From Flavobacteriales bacterium (GTDB lineage Bacteria > Bacteroidota > Bacteroidia > Flavobacteriales_F > PHOS-HE28): a DNA stretch of 64,000 bases. This document shows, piece after piece, positions 1-9,331 of the stretch (positions are counted from its first letter, which is position 1; each line of letters begins with the position of its first letter). The stretch is taken from NCBI GenBank assembly GCA_016710965.1, contig JADJTW010000032.1:124001-188000 (forward strand). Reading direction: 5' to 3'. The notes beneath the pieces were generated by a model. It ran no database searches. It was not told the origin of the DNA and was given only the letters and a program-made list of their open reading frames with translations. A program made the position numbers and the translations under genes.

Positions 1-2
1 TT

Positions 3-380
3 GCGAACAATGCCTACGTCGCGCTCGCCGCAGTCCAGAACATCAGCTTCCGCAACAGCATGCGCTTGCGCCGTACCAACTCCATCTCGATCACGCCACG
101 GTTCGAGACGCGTTATGTGGAGGCTGCCTTGCCCATCACCTTGCATGAGTACGATCTGCTCCATCCCTCCTTGGGCTTCATGCTGCGCATTGAAGGGCTC
201 GTGATCGGAACCGATCACATCTTCCCCCTCGTGAATACGCGCGATGTGCATGCGGCCGACATCTATTTCCGCTTGCGATGGTTGATCCATCGCAGCCCCT
301 TCTGCAAAGGCAAGCGCAGCAGTGGTGCGCACCGCGCAGGCGGCAAGGACTCGTTGCCCTGTGCCACGCCGAACGAGTGA
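3..380 (+). CDS. C-terminal part of a probable outer-membrane/beta-barrel protein (partial)
   Basis: The reading frame is open from the first bases of the window and ends at the TGA at 378-380, so only the last 125 codons are present and the start lies upstream. Alternating polar and hydrophobic stretches (for example RFETRYVEAALPITL and HAADIYFRLRWLI) look like the final strands of a beta-barrel, as in the DUF5723-type proteins common in Bacteroidota. The tail after residue ~100 is basic and Cys/Arg-rich and has no recognised motif. It converges on the methylase gene with no intergenic space. The family assignment is tentative. Confidence 0.45.
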   Translation, partial: ANNAYVALAAVQNISFRNSMRLRRTNSISITPRFETRYVEAALPITLHEYDLLHPSLGFMLRIEGLVIGTDHIFPLVNTRDVHAADIYFRLRWLIHRSPFCKGKRSSGAHRAGGKDSLPCATPNE

Positions 381-1109
381 TCAGCGCGGCCAGGTGCCGA
401 TGATGAAAACGGCGGGCCGCTTTCCAAGTTCAGGCATTTCCTTCCGCCAACGATCGATATCGCATGAACGAACGCCACCGCCGGGTTGTGTCACATCGAT
501 CGCGATGGTCAGCACGGTCCCTGGTGCGCATTCCTTCAAGAGGTCGGCGAGCAGGGCGTCGTTGCGGTAAGGAGTTTCAATGAAGAGCTGGGCGGCTCCA
601 GTGCGGATGGCCTCCTGTTCCAAACGCTTGATCGCTTGCTTGCGTTCGGGCGGTTTCACCGGCAGGTAGCCGTGGAAGGTGAACTGCTGCCCGTTCAAGC
701 CCGAGGCTGCGAGTGCAAGCAGGAGCGAACTGGGTCCGATCAAGGGCACCACGCTCACACTCCTTGCATGAGCCGCTTGCACCAACCGCGCTCCGGGATC
801 AGCGATGCCCGGCATACCTGCTTCGCTGATGATCGCAGCATCGCGGCCGCTTTTCAGCAGATCGAACATGTCCTTGACTTCCGCATCGGAACTCTCCTTG
901 TCCAATCGGTGCAATTCCAATTTCGACAGATCGATGCCCGGCACCATGCGACGGAGCATGTGTCGTGCGGTCTTCTCGTGCTCGCAGAAATAGAGGTCGA
1001 TGCGTTTTACGAGCGTAATGTTCTCCGGTGGCAGTTGCTCGATGCCTCCAGCATCGCCCAGCCACACGGGCATCAGGTAGAGCGTGCCGTATGCGTCAAC
1101 GCTGGACAT
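381..1109 (-). CDS. Tetrapyrrole-methylase-fold SAM-dependent methyltransferase (RsmI-like)
   Basis: 242 residues in the fold of the RsmI family, whose founding member 2'-O-methylates 16S rRNA C1402. Visible family motifs are YFCEHEKTARHMLR near residue 40, ISEAGMPGIADPGARLV near 80-95, PLIGPSSLLLALAASG, FHGYLP and FIETPYRN. The start is placed at ATG 1109 (MSSVDAYGTLYLMP), because the longer frame enters the upstream phosphatase gene. That gives a 14-bp overlap with the phosphatase end at 1096 and suggests translational coupling. Bacteroidota often carry a short RsmI-like paralogue, so the exact rRNA target is inferred. Confidence 0.8.
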   Translation of the reverse strand: MSSVDAYGTLYLMPVWLGDAGGIEQLPPENITLVKRIDLYFCEHEKTARHMLRRMVPGIDLSKLELHRLDKESSDAEVKDMFDLLKSGRDAAIISEAGMPGIADPGARLVQAAHARSVSVVPLIGPSSLLLALAASGLNGQQFTFHGYLPVKPPERKQAIKRLEQEAIRTGAAQLFIETPYRNDALLADLLKECAPGTVLTIAIDVTQPGGGVRSCDIDRWRKEMPELGKRPAVFIIGTWPR

Positions 1110-1554
1110 CTGCGAGCAAGTTGGTGCATGCTTCCACGAGCATATCGTACACGACATCAAAGCCTTCATCACCGCCGTAGTACGGGTCGGGTACTTCGCG
1201 CATCGAATTGGCCGGTGCATGGTCCATGATCAGGACCGCCTTGGCAGCATGCGCTTGCGAAGGTGCCAGCCGTATCATGTTGCGGAGATTGTCGGCGTCC
1301 ATGGCGAAGAGCAGATCGAAGCGATCGAAGTCAGCGGCGGTGAACTGCCTTGCACGCAGGTCGCTGATGTCGATCCCCTGGCGGTGCATCGCGGCCTGTG
1401 CGCGGCGATCCGGCGCTTCGCCAACGTGGTAATCCCCGGTGCCCGCCGAATCCGTCTCGATCGCGATGCCTCGTTCATGTGCCAGGTGGCGCAGCACGCC
1501 TTCCGCCATCGGCGACCTGCAGATATTGCCCAAGCAGACGAGCAGCACTCTCAT
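1096..1554 (-). CDS. Low-molecular-weight protein tyrosine phosphatase
   Basis: 152 residues, the usual length for this cytoplasmic family. The N-terminus carries the P-loop as VCLGNICRSPMAEG (the C-x5-R-S catalytic loop) at residues ~7-20, and the C-terminal general acid lies in VPDPYYGG. The substrate is unknown; bacterial members act on phosphotyrosine proteins. The start ATG at 1554 puts MRVLLVCLGN at the canonical distance from the catalytic Cys. It lies between dnaA upstream (62-bp gap) and the RsmI-like gene, which overlaps its 3' end by 14 bp, so the three may share a transcript. Confidence 0.9.
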   Translation of the reverse strand: MRVLLVCLGNICRSPMAEGVLRHLAHERGIAIETDSAGTGDYHVGEAPDRRAQAAMHRQGIDISDLRARQFTAADFDRFDLLFAMDADNLRNMIRLAPSQAHAAKAVLIMDHAPANSMREVPDPYYGGDEGFDVVYDMLVEACTNLLADVQR

Positions 1555-1616
1555 GCCGCGAAGGTGCGAAATGCAAAGGGCCCCTTGCGGAGCCCCTGCG
1601 TTGTCCAAGCATCCGG

Positions 1617-3047
1617 TCAGTGGATGCTCAATTTCTTCTCCAGGTCCTCCAGGTAACCGCGGAACTGCTTGTCGGTCTCCTGCAGGTTGTTCACCGTGCG
1701 GCAGGCGTGCAATACCGTGGCGTGGTCCTTGCCGCCGCAGTGCGCGCCGATGCTGGCCAGTGAGCTCTTGGTCATCTTCTTCGCGAAGTACATCGCGATC
1801 TGGCGCGCCTGTACCACTTCGCGCTTGCGCGTCTTGCTCTTCAGCAGTTCGATCGGCAGGTCGAAGTAATCGCACACCACCTTCTGGATGTAATCGATGC
1901 TCACCTCGCGCGCCGTGTTCTTCACGAACTTGTCGATCATCTGCTTCGCGAGATCGAGCGTCACGGCCTTCTTGTTCAACGAGCTCTGCGCGATCAGGCT
2001 GATCATGGCGCCTTCCAGTTCGCGGATGTTGGTGGTGATGCTGTAAGCGAGGTACTCCACCACTTCCTTGGGCAGGTCGATGCCCTCGGCGTACATCTTC
2101 TTCTCCAGGATGGCGATGCGCGTCTCCAGACCGGGTGTTTGCAGATCGGCGCTGAGGCCCCACTTGAAGCGGGAGAGGAGGCGCTGTTCCATGCCAGCCA
2201 TCTCAACAGGCGCCTTGTCGCTGGTGATCACCAACTGGCGGCCGTTCTGGTGCAGGTGGTTGAAGACGTGGAAGAACACATCCTGGGTCTTCTCCTTTCC
2301 AGCCAGGAATTGCACATCGTCCATGATGAGCACATCCATCATCTGATAGAACTGGGTGAAGTCGCCCACGGTGTTGTTCTTCACGGCCTCGATGAACTGC
2401 TGCGTGAACTTCTCAGCGGGAACGTACAGGATGGTCTTGTCCGGGTGGTGCCGTTTGATCTCGATCCCGATGGCGTGCGCAAGGTGCGTCTTGCCCAAGC
2501 CTACGCCTCCATAGATGAGCAGCGGGTTGAACGCTGTGCCGCCTGGTTTCTGCGCCACGGCATAACCAGCACTGCGCGCGAGCCGGTTGCAATCGCCTTC
2601 GATGAAGTTGTCGAAAGAATAGTTGCCGTTGAGGTGGCTCTCCACTTTGATCTTGCGCAGCCCGGGGATCACGAATGGATTCTTGATCGGGCTGTTGGCC
2701 ACATCGATCGGAAGTGTCACGGCCGGGTTCTTCGTTTCGCGCGCATGGCTCGTAGGCACTTTCACCGTGTACGGGTGCGCGCTTTGGAAACCGTTCTCCA
2801 TGATGATGGAGTACTCCAGCCTTCCTTCGACGCCGAGTTCCTTGCGGATGATCTTCTTGAGGAGGCCGATGTAGTGTTCCTCCAACCATTCATAGAAGAA
2901 CTGCGATGGCACCTGGATGGTCAGGACGGCGTCAGCCAGCTTCAGCGCCCGGATCGGTTCGAACCAGGTCTTGAAACTCTGCGGGCCGACGTTGTCCTTG
3001 ATCACTTCCAGGCACCGTTCCCAAGTCTTCTCATGGTCTTTCTTCAT
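1617..3047 (-). CDS. dnaA: Chromosomal replication initiator DnaA
   Basis: 476 residues, full length. Domain I is at the N-terminus (MKKDHEKTWERCLEVIKDNV). The AAA+ core has Walker A in YGGVGLGKTHLAHA near residue 180 and Walker B in LIMDDVQFLAGK. The C-terminal DNA-binding domain carries the DnaA signature GGKDHATVLHACR. It binds DnaA boxes and melts oriC in an ATP-dependent way. No cluster of TTATNCACA boxes is visible within the 408 bp upstream, so the origin need not be adjacent; the only perfect box noted in the window is at 48171-48179. A promoter-like pair lies 92-121 bp upstream of the start codon. Confidence 0.98.
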   Translation of the reverse strand: MKKDHEKTWERCLEVIKDNVGPQSFKTWFEPIRALKLADAVLTIQVPSQFFYEWLEEHYIGLLKKIIRKELGVEGRLEYSIIMENGFQSAHPYTVKVPTSHARETKNPAVTLPIDVANSPIKNPFVIPGLRKIKVESHLNGNYSFDNFIEGDCNRLARSAGYAVAQKPGGTAFNPLLIYGGVGLGKTHLAHAIGIEIKRHHPDKTILYVPAEKFTQQFIEAVKNNTVGDFTQFYQMMDVLIMDDVQFLAGKEKTQDVFFHVFNHLHQNGRQLVITSDKAPVEMAGMEQRLLSRFKWGLSADLQTPGLETRIAILEKKMYAEGIDLPKEVVEYLAYSITTNIRELEGAMISLIAQSSLNKKAVTLDLAKQMIDKFVKNTAREVSIDYIQKVVCDYFDLPIELLKSKTRKREVVQARQIAMYFAKKMTKSSLASIGAHCGGKDHATVLHACRTVNNLQETDKQFRGYLEDLEKKLSIH

Positions 3048-3138
3048 GGACTGATCAGCGGTCGTTACAGGTGGGTGGTGGTGTCTGATCCTTCCCGTCG
3101 TAGCGTGCGCGAACGAACGCGTACGATGGCAAGGGGCG

Positions 3139-3168
3139 CAAATATGGATCGAAGAAAGTGAAAAACAA
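3139..3168 (-). promoter_or_regulatory. Putative dnaA promoter (Bacteroidota -33/-7)
   Basis: Read on the minus strand: TTG (3168-3166), 19-nt spacer, CATATTTG (3146-3139), one mismatch from TAnnTTTG. This predicts a 5' leader of roughly 85 nt before the dnaA start at 3047. Confidence 0.5.
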
Positions 3169-3219
3169 GCGCGGGAGGCAACTTGGAGGAACAGAAAATT
3201 TTACGATCGCGGAACAAAC

Positions 3220-3239
3220 GGCGCGCACGTCGGCGCGCC
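3220..3239. repeat. GC-rich inverted repeat upstream of dnaA
   Basis: GGCGCGC / ACGTCG / GCGCGCC, a perfect 7-bp stem. It lies further from dnaA than the promoter-like pair. It may be an operator or an early hairpin; no T-tract follows in either direction. Confidence 0.4.
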
Positions 3240-3455
3240 TTGCTGGACGCGGGTTTGCGAATGTCGCGAGCAATTCGTACGCGGGATATCCGAGATCCAA
3301 TGGACCGCGTTCGGGTTGCAAAGGACGAACTGGAGAGAGCATGCGAACGGTAGGCAGGGACCGGTGTGCGGTGTGAAGGTAGTTCGCCCATGCGCTCATG
3401 GCAAACATCATCGCCATGCGCGTCGGGCACCATCACGTAGTGTTATTTCGCTGCG

Positions 3456-3866
3456 ATGTTCGTACATGAGACCACTGTTCGCGTGCGCTACGGCGAGACC
3501 GATCGCATGGGCTATGCGTACTATGGCGACTACGCCGAGTTCTTCGAGGTGGGCCGGGTGGAAGCATTGCGAAGCCTCGGATTCCCGTACAAGCGCATCG
3601 AGGACGAAGGAGTGATGCTGCCGGTGCATGAGCTGACGGTTCGCTACCATCAACCGGCACTGTACGATGACCTGCTGACGATCCGCACAAGGATCATCGC
3701 GATGCCAACGGTTCGCATCGTGTTCGCTTACGAACTGCTGAACGAGGCCGGCGTGCTGCTCACCGAAGCAAGCACCACCTTGGTGTTCGTCGACCGCGCG
3801 ACGATGCGACCTTGCCGGGCGCCAGCAGCGTTGGTGGAGGCGCTGCGTCGCAGCTTCGCACGCTAG
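3456..3866 (+). CDS. Acyl-CoA thioesterase of the YbgC/FadM hotdog family
   Basis: 136 residues, typical for a single hotdog domain. The family motif around the catalytic Asp is seen as RYGETDRMGYAYYGDYAEFFEVGRVE at residues ~10-35, followed by the usual LTVRYHQPALYDDLLTI strand pattern. It hydrolyses acyl-CoA thioesters in the cytoplasm; the substrate cannot be read from sequence. The ATG at 3456 sits only 13 nt after the start of a TTATTTCG box, which suggests a leaderless transcript. Its TAG stop overlaps that of the convergent transporter gene by 4 bp within the palindrome CTAG. Confidence 0.88.
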   Translation: MFVHETTVRVRYGETDRMGYAYYGDYAEFFEVGRVEALRSLGFPYKRIEDEGVMLPVHELTVRYHQPALYDDLLTIRTRIIAMPTVRIVFAYELLNEAGVLLTEASTTLVFVDRATMRPCRAPAALVEALRRSFAR

Positions 3867-4719
3867 GGCCGATCGGAGACGATCAGTGCCATGGCGATGA
3901 TGGCGCAGATCACGCCTGCCCATTGCAAGGGCCTCAGTCGTTCCGCGAAGGCGAGCATGGAAACGGCTGTTCCGAACAGGATCACCCCCGATGTTCATCA
4001 AGGGGAACACCGCGCTGGGCGGGAAGCCGCTGATCGAGCGCGCCGATGATGAAGTGGACCGAAGCGTAGTTGATCGCACCGAGCGCCAGGCCACCGATAA
4101 GCGCGCGATGATCACGGATCTCATGTGCTCTTCGTCGTGCCACCATGACCACAAGCCCAAGGAAGCCAGCGACGCCGAACACGAATGCCGGGAAGAGCGC
4201 TGCGGTATCCCGAGTGAGGACTGTTCGCTGCACTGTGTTCAGGGTGATGTCCACGACAGCGGTGCCGAGGAAGAGCACGAGGGGAAGCCACCACTGCCCA
4301 CGCCCTCTGGTCGCATCATCGGATGGCCACGCGCTTGCCAGCACAGCAATGAATGCAAGCAGGATCCCGGCCCAGCCCGTGATACCTGGCCGGTCTCCGA
4401 AGACAACGATGGCGAAGAGGACCGTGAGGACCAGGCTCATCTTGCTTGACACCGTGGCGATGGCGACACCCACTCGGTCCGTGGCAACGGCAGTGATGTA
4501 GAAGAAGATGATGAAGAGCGCGCCCAACAGCGCTGCCGGGGCGATCAATGGAACGGCCAGGTGCGCCTTCCATGGCAACGTGATCGCGCAGCCGATCACG
4601 AACGCGGTGAAGTAGTTCACAACGATCGCCGGTAGCAAGGGGACGGAACGACGTGCGAACACCTTGAACGTTGCGAAGAGCAACGCCATGCACAGTGCGG
4701 CCATCAGCACCAGTGCCAT
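3863..4719 (-). CDS. EamA/DMT-type membrane transporter, two frameshifts
   Basis: An inner-membrane drug/metabolite-transporter-like protein of about 285 residues in which alternating hydrophobic segments give ~10 predicted helices in two EamA halves. The first ~230 codons are open from ATG 4719. Near 4020 (run GGGCGGG) the homologous frame shifts, continuing as PSAVFPLMNIG, and at the C5 run 3985-3989 it shifts again into GVILFGTAVSMLAFAERL, ending at the TAG at 3863. Each shift is explained by one extra base and the protein pattern on both sides is intact, so sequencing or assembly indels are more likely than true decay. It overlaps the ribD end by 16 bp. The substrate is unknown. Confidence 0.72.
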
Positions 4720-5780
4720 GGGGCGAGCGGTGCGGTCCGCCAGGTTGTGTTCACGTACAAGTGGATATGATCAGGACCGGATCGGATCGTGCGCGCCGCT
4801 GGGCCGACGATCGTTGGCGACGGTGTTCCCCGACCGAACTCCACTTCCCCTACTACCATCCTAGCCTCGTCCCAGAGCCCGCTGGCGATGAAGTGACCGA
4901 TCATCTCGGCGCCGCCTTCGACCAACAGCGAGCGAATGGAACGACGCTGCAACTCGGCCAGGACCTGCTCGATGATGGTAATGTCGGGCTCTATAGCGAT
5001 GCTCTGGGCAGCACCCAGCGGAGCCCGGTCGGCCGCCGTGAAGACCAGTGTCGGGGCGCTGCCATCAAGGATCGAGGAATCGGAGGGGATGATGCCTTGA
5101 CGATCGATCACCAGGCGAAGGGGAGAACGACCTTCCACATGGCGCACGGTCAGGCGCGGGTTGTCGTTCACCACCGTGCGGCTTCCCACCAGGATCGCCT
5201 GCTCCTCTGAACGCCACCTGTGGACCAGCACGTCAGTCGCCTGGCTGCTGATCCGCTGCACCTCACGTGCTGAACGTGGATGCCGGTCAAGGTATCCATC
5301 AGCGCTTCGCGCCCACTTCAGGATGATGTACGGGCGCTGCTCCATGACGGAAGCAAGGAACCGGCGATTGAGCCAGCGGGCCTGCATCTCCTCGATGCCG
5401 TTGATCACGCGCACACCGGCGTGTTCCAACCGCTCCACCCCTCGTCCGGATACCGCAGGGTGAGGGTCGGAGTGCGCGATGACTACCCGTTTCACTCGCC
5501 GGGCGATGAGCAGATCGGCGCAAGGTGGGGTGCGTCCGTGGTGCGCGCATGGTTCGAGGTTCACGTACAGGACTGCTCCATGAGGCACAGGGGCATCGCC
5601 GAAAGCGCGCAGGCAATTCACTTCGGCGTGCGGTCCTCCATCGTGCTGATGCCATCCTTCAGCGAGGATCCTGTCTTCATGCACGAGCACTGCACCCACC
5701 ATCGGATTCGGAGCAGCGCTTGCGGCACCATTGTTCGCGAGCGCCAGGCAGCGTTGCATCCAGTGCGAATGATCATGCAT
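4704..5780 (-). CDS. ribD: Bifunctional riboflavin biosynthesis protein RibD
   Basis: 358 residues. The N-terminal pyrimidine deaminase has the zinc site as GGPHAEVNCL plus PCAHHGRTPPC and the opening LANNGAASAAPNPMVGAVLV. The C-terminal HTP reductase begins near residue 145 (RPYIILKWARSADGYLD) and includes LLVEGGAEMIGHFI. It performs the deamination and side-chain reduction steps of riboflavin synthesis in the cytoplasm. The start at 5780 (MHDHSHWMQRCLALA) is chosen because the frame extends far upstream into antisense of prmC with no RibD similarity. It is divergent from prmC and is followed by the transporter with a 16-bp overlap. Confidence 0.93.
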   Translation of the reverse strand: MHDHSHWMQRCLALANNGAASAAPNPMVGAVLVHEDRILAEGWHQHDGGPHAEVNCLRAFGDAPVPHGAVLYVNLEPCAHHGRTPPCADLLIARRVKRVVIAHSDPHPAVSGRGVERLEHAGVRVINGIEEMQARWLNRRFLASVMEQRPYIILKWARSADGYLDRHPRSAREVQRISSQATDVLVHRWRSEEQAILVGSRTVVNDNPRLTVRHVEGRSPLRLVIDRQGIIPSDSSILDGSAPTLVFTAADRAPLGAAQSIAIEPDITIIEQVLAELQRRSIRSLLVEGGAEMIGHFIASGLWDEARMVVGEVEFGRGTPSPTIVGPAARTIRSGPDHIHLYVNTTWRTAPLAPWHWC

Positions 5781-5828
5781 GCGGAGGGGCGCAAAGTTGC
5801 TTCGATCCGTCCCTCGCTGGCATGCCGC

Positions 5829-5836
5829 TACTTTTG
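5829..5836 (+). promoter_or_regulatory. Putative -7 element for prmC
   Basis: TACTTTTG, an exact match to TAnnTTTG, 30 nt before the prmC ATG. No convincing -33 TTG lies at 19-21 nt. The same TACTTTTGsCGCC context recurs upstream of pckA and paaE. Confidence 0.5.
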
Positions 5837-5858
5837 GCGCCCTGCTCCGGGCTATTCC

Positions 5859-6716
5859 ATGCGCACCACCGACAATCGTGTGATCTCCGTGCTGGAGCAG
5901 TACCGCCACCAGCTCAAGGGGCTTTACGGTGAAGATGAAGTGAAGGCCATCGCGCGCGCTGTCTTCCATCAACGATTGGGATGGGACCCGGCTCGTATGG
6001 AGGTGCAGAAGCTTGATTCGCTGCACGAGTCGGACTTGTTGAAGGTGTACCTGCCGCTGAAGCGATTGCGCGCCGGCGAACCCGTTCAGCATGTGCTGGG
6101 CACCGTGCGTTTCCATGGCCTCACCCTTTGCGTTACACCTGATGTGCTCATCCCGCGACCGGAGACGGAAGAACTCGTCGAACGGATCATCGCGAACGGC
6201 TTCATCCCGAATAGGATAGTCGACATCGGTACGGGCAGCGGCTGCATCGCCCTGGCCCTGAAACAGCATTTCACGCGCGCCGAGGTCACTGGTATCGACG
6301 TGAGCAAGGCTGCATTGGCCGTAGCAACAGGCAATGGCGAGTCCTGCGGCCTGCATGTCGAATGGGGCCTGGCGGATGTGCTGGACGAGCAGTACGAGCT
6401 GCCCTCAGGAACGGACCTCGTTGTGAGCAACCCGCCGTACATACCGATCGATGAGGAGCATACGCTTTCGCATCATGTGCGTGCTCATGAACCCAGTCTG
6501 GCTCTCTTCGCCCCGGCGGGCTACCCCCTGGCCTTCTACAACACCATTGGTCGGCTCGCCTTAGGCTCACTTGCCGGTGGCGGCCAGCTCTGGTTCGAGG
6601 GGCATTGGAAGTTCGCGAGCCAGGTGGGCGAATTGCTGGCAGCCATGGGATTCCGGGAAGTGGAGGTGATCGCGGACATGAGCGGGAATGATCGTTTCAT
6701 ACACGCCACGCGTTGA
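5859..6716 (+). CDS. prmC: Release factor glutamine methyltransferase PrmC
   Basis: 285 residues. It N5-methylates the glutamine of the GGQ motif in peptide chain release factors RF1 and RF2. The N-terminal helical domain is followed by LIPRPETEELVERII (residues ~95-110), the SAM-binding IVDIGTGSGCIALAL, and the substrate motif VVSNPPYIP. ATG 5859 (MRTTDNRVISVLEQY) is the start that matches family length and lies 30 nt after a -7 element. ligA begins 32 bp downstream. Confidence 0.93.
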   Translation: MRTTDNRVISVLEQYRHQLKGLYGEDEVKAIARAVFHQRLGWDPARMEVQKLDSLHESDLLKVYLPLKRLRAGEPVQHVLGTVRFHGLTLCVTPDVLIPRPETEELVERIIANGFIPNRIVDIGTGSGCIALALKQHFTRAEVTGIDVSKAALAVATGNGESCGLHVEWGLADVLDEQYELPSGTDLVVSNPPYIPIDEEHTLSHHVRAHEPSLALFAPAGYPLAFYNTIGRLALGSLAGGGQLWFEGHWKFASQVGELLAAMGFREVEVIADMSGNDRFIHATR

Positions 6717-6748
6717 GACTGCGACGCGAAGGATAACATTGGAGCGCC

Positions 6749-8765
6749 ATGGACCGCAAGCAGGCCGAAACGCGGATCGCGCAGTTGAGCACCGAGTTGG
6801 AGGAGCACAACCACCGCTACTATGTGCTCGCCGCGCCCACCATCAGCGACCGTGAGTTCGATCTGCTGCTGAAAGAGTTGGAAGCTCTGGAAAAGGAGTG
6901 GCCCGAGCTGGCCTCGCCCAACAGCCCCACCCAGCGCGTCGGTGGCGATATTACCAGGGGATTCCCTACGGTAGCGCATCGATACCCGATGCTTTCGCTG
7001 AGCAATAGCTACAGCCGTGATGAGGTGGCTGAATTCGTCGCCCGCGTGGAAAAGGAGATCGGGCGCACGGTGTATACGATGGAGTTGAAGTACGATGGGG
7101 TGGCCATCAGCCTCAGCTACAAGGATGGCGAGCTCGAGCGGGGCGTTACGCGCGGCGATGGGGAGAAGGGCGACGAGATAACGGCCAACGTGCGCACCGT
7201 GCGCAGCATTCCTTTGCGGCTGCGGGGCGATTTCCCCCGCGAACTCGAAGCAAGAGGGGAGATCCTCTTCATGCGCGCGCAGTTCGACAAGTTGAATGCC
7301 GAGCGCGCAAGGACCGGTGAGGAGCTTTACGCCAACCCGCGCAACACCGCGGCAGGATCGCTCAAGCAGCAGGACCCCAAGGACGTCGCCAGGCGCGGGC
7401 TCGACAACTTCATATACACATTACAGGGCGAGTCGCTGCCATCGCGCAGCCACTATGAGAACATCATGGCAGCGCGCCGCTGGGGATTCAAGACGCCCGA
7501 TCCGGCGCGTCGGTTCATCGATCGGGCCGACAGCGTGGAAGGGATCATGGCTTTCATCGACCATTGGGATGAAGCGCGCCATGATCTGGAGATGGACATC
7601 GATGGCATCGTCATCAAGGTCGATGACCTCCGCATCCAAGAGGAACTGGGCCTTACGGCCAAGAGCCCGCGCTGGGCCATCGCATACAAGTTCCAGGCAG
7701 AGCAGGCGGCCACGCGGCTGAACGATGTGGTGTACCAGGTGGGCCGCACGGGGGCCATCACGCCTGTGGCGGAGCTGCAACCCGTGCTCCTCGCGGGTAC
7801 GACGGTCAAGCGAGCTTCGCTCCACAACGCCGACCAGATCGCCAAACTCGACTTGCATATTGGTGATACAGTATTCGTTGAGAAGGGCGGCGAGATCATT
7901 CCCAAGATCGTGGGCGTCCTCTTGGAGCAACGGCCCAAGGATGCTCCAGCCGTGGTATTCCCTCATGCGTGCCCGGAATGCGGAACGGAATTGATCCGGT
8001 TGGCAGGAGAGGCCCATCACTATTGTCCCAATGAGCACCAATGCCCACCGCAGATCACAGGTCGCATCGAGCACTTCGTGGGTCGCAAGATGATGGCGAT
8101 CGAAGGATTGGGCGGAGAGACAGTTGCCGAACTGGTGAACGCGAAGCTCATCGGCAACGTGGCCGATCTCTACGAACTCGAAGAAGCAGTTGCTCGACCT
8201 GGGCAAGGGGTGGGGCGAGAAGAGCGCACAGCAGGTGATCGATGGCATCGAGGCCAGCAAGGGAGCGCCCTTCGAACAGGTGCTCTTCGCCATCGGCATC
8301 CGACACGTTGGCGAAACGGTGGCCAGGAAGATCGCGCGGTCGGTGGGCAGCATGGAAAGGCTGGCCGCCATGACCCAGGACGAACTGAAGAACGTGGACG
8401 AAGTCGGTCCAGTGATCGCCGAGAGCATCGTCGATTTCTTCGCCGTGCCCGGCAACCGGGATATCATCGACCGATTGCGCAGGCATGGGCTGCGCATGGA
8501 ACTGGACCCAGCGGAAGTGGTGGTGGCGGGCGACAAGCTGAAAGGCCTCACCTTCGTGGTCTCCGGCGTATTCCGCAATTTCAGCCGCGACAGTATCAAG
8601 GAAAGCATCGAACGCAATGGCGGCAAGGTCAGTGGATCCATCAGCAGCAAGACCAGCTTCGTGCTGGCCGGGGCCGACATGGGACCCGCCAAGCGGGCCA
8701 AGGCCGAAGCCCTCGGCGTGCGCGTCATCGATGAAGATGAATACCAGCGAATGATCGAGGCATGA
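6749..8765 (+). CDS. ligA: NAD-dependent DNA ligase LigA (one frameshift)
   Basis: Joins nicks during replication and repair using NAD+. The adenylation site is ELKYDGVAISL (KxDG), preceded by domain Ia (HNHRYYVL). The OB fold, a C4 zinc finger (CPECGTEL ... HYCPNEHQC), the HhH domain and a C-terminal BRCT domain (GLTFVVSGVFRNFSRDSI) are all present, about 672 residues in total. At about 8181-8190 (AAGAAGCAGTTG) the frame shifts by one base. The downstream frame, LLDLGKGWGEKSAQQVIDGI, continues the family sequence to the stop at 8763-8765. All catalytic parts are intact, so this is probably a sequence error in an essential gene. The stop overlaps the next start (ATGA). Confidence 0.88.
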
Positions 8766-9331
8766 AGCTCTTCGACCGGTTGAAGGAATGGATGGGGATC
8801 AGGCGCCTGCTGCGCGATCTGCCACAGGACCGCAAGCCCATCGCGCGCAACCTCGGGCTGGCCCGCAAGGTGGCCATCGTGTACGTGGTGGAGGACGAGG
8901 CTGCGCACAACCAGGTGAAGAACTACGTGAAGCGCGTGAAAGAGGAACTCGGCATCAGCAACATCATGGCCCTGGGCTATTCCGATCAGAAGGTCATGCC
9001 GCATTACCTCCATGCCCGGCTCAACTTCGACGCCATCTGCCAGAAGGACCTCAACTGGTACCGCATTCCGCAGGGCAACGCGGTGCAGAACTTCATGGCA
9101 GAGGAATTCGAAGTGCTCATCGACCTCTCGCTCGAAGACCGCCTGCCGGTGCAGTACATCCTGGCCAAGAGCCGGGCCCGTTTCAAGGTGGGGCGCTGGA
9201 GCGAAAGCAACAAGAAGATCCTGGACATGATGATCGATATGGCCGGCTCGCGCAGCCTGCCGCAGTTGATCCAGCAGGTACACCACTACATGCTCATGGT
9301 GAACAGCAAACCTGAACCCTCACTGAACTGA
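8762..9331 (+). CDS. DUF6913 family protein
   Basis: 189 residues, cytoplasmic, basic N-terminus, no signal peptide or membrane segment. The pattern KPIARNLGLARKVAIVYV near residue 24, and the later LNWYRIPQGNAVQNFMAEEFEVLIDLSLEDRLPVQYI, match my memory of the Bacteroidota family DUF6913, whose function is unknown. It overlaps ligA by ATGA at its start and dapA by one base at its end (TGATG), so it is translationally coupled between a DNA ligase and lysine biosynthesis. Confidence 0.7.
   Translation: MKLFDRLKEWMGIRRLLRDLPQDRKPIARNLGLARKVAIVYVVEDEAAHNQVKNYVKRVKEELGISNIMALGYSDQKVMPHYLHARLNFDAICQKDLNWYRIPQGNAVQNFMAEEFEVLIDLSLEDRLPVQYILAKSRARFKVGRWSESNKKILDMMIDMAGSRSLPQLIQQVHHYMLMVNSKPEPSLN

Larger units (their letters stand above)
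3048..3455. other. 408-bp divergent intergenic region between dnaA and the thioesterase gene
   Basis: No credible gene. Short frames here lack codon bias and any recognisable protein pattern. It contains the dnaA promoter-like pair (3139-3168), a GC-rich inverted repeat at 3220-3239 (GGCGCGC, 6-nt spacer, GCGCGCC), and a locally AT-richer stretch near 3190-3215. I see no iteron array or DnaA-box cluster. Confidence 0.6.

Noticed and set aside
7421..9286. A 621-codon minus-strand frame over ligA
   Set aside because: Antisense of ligA and the DUF6913 gene; no family pattern.
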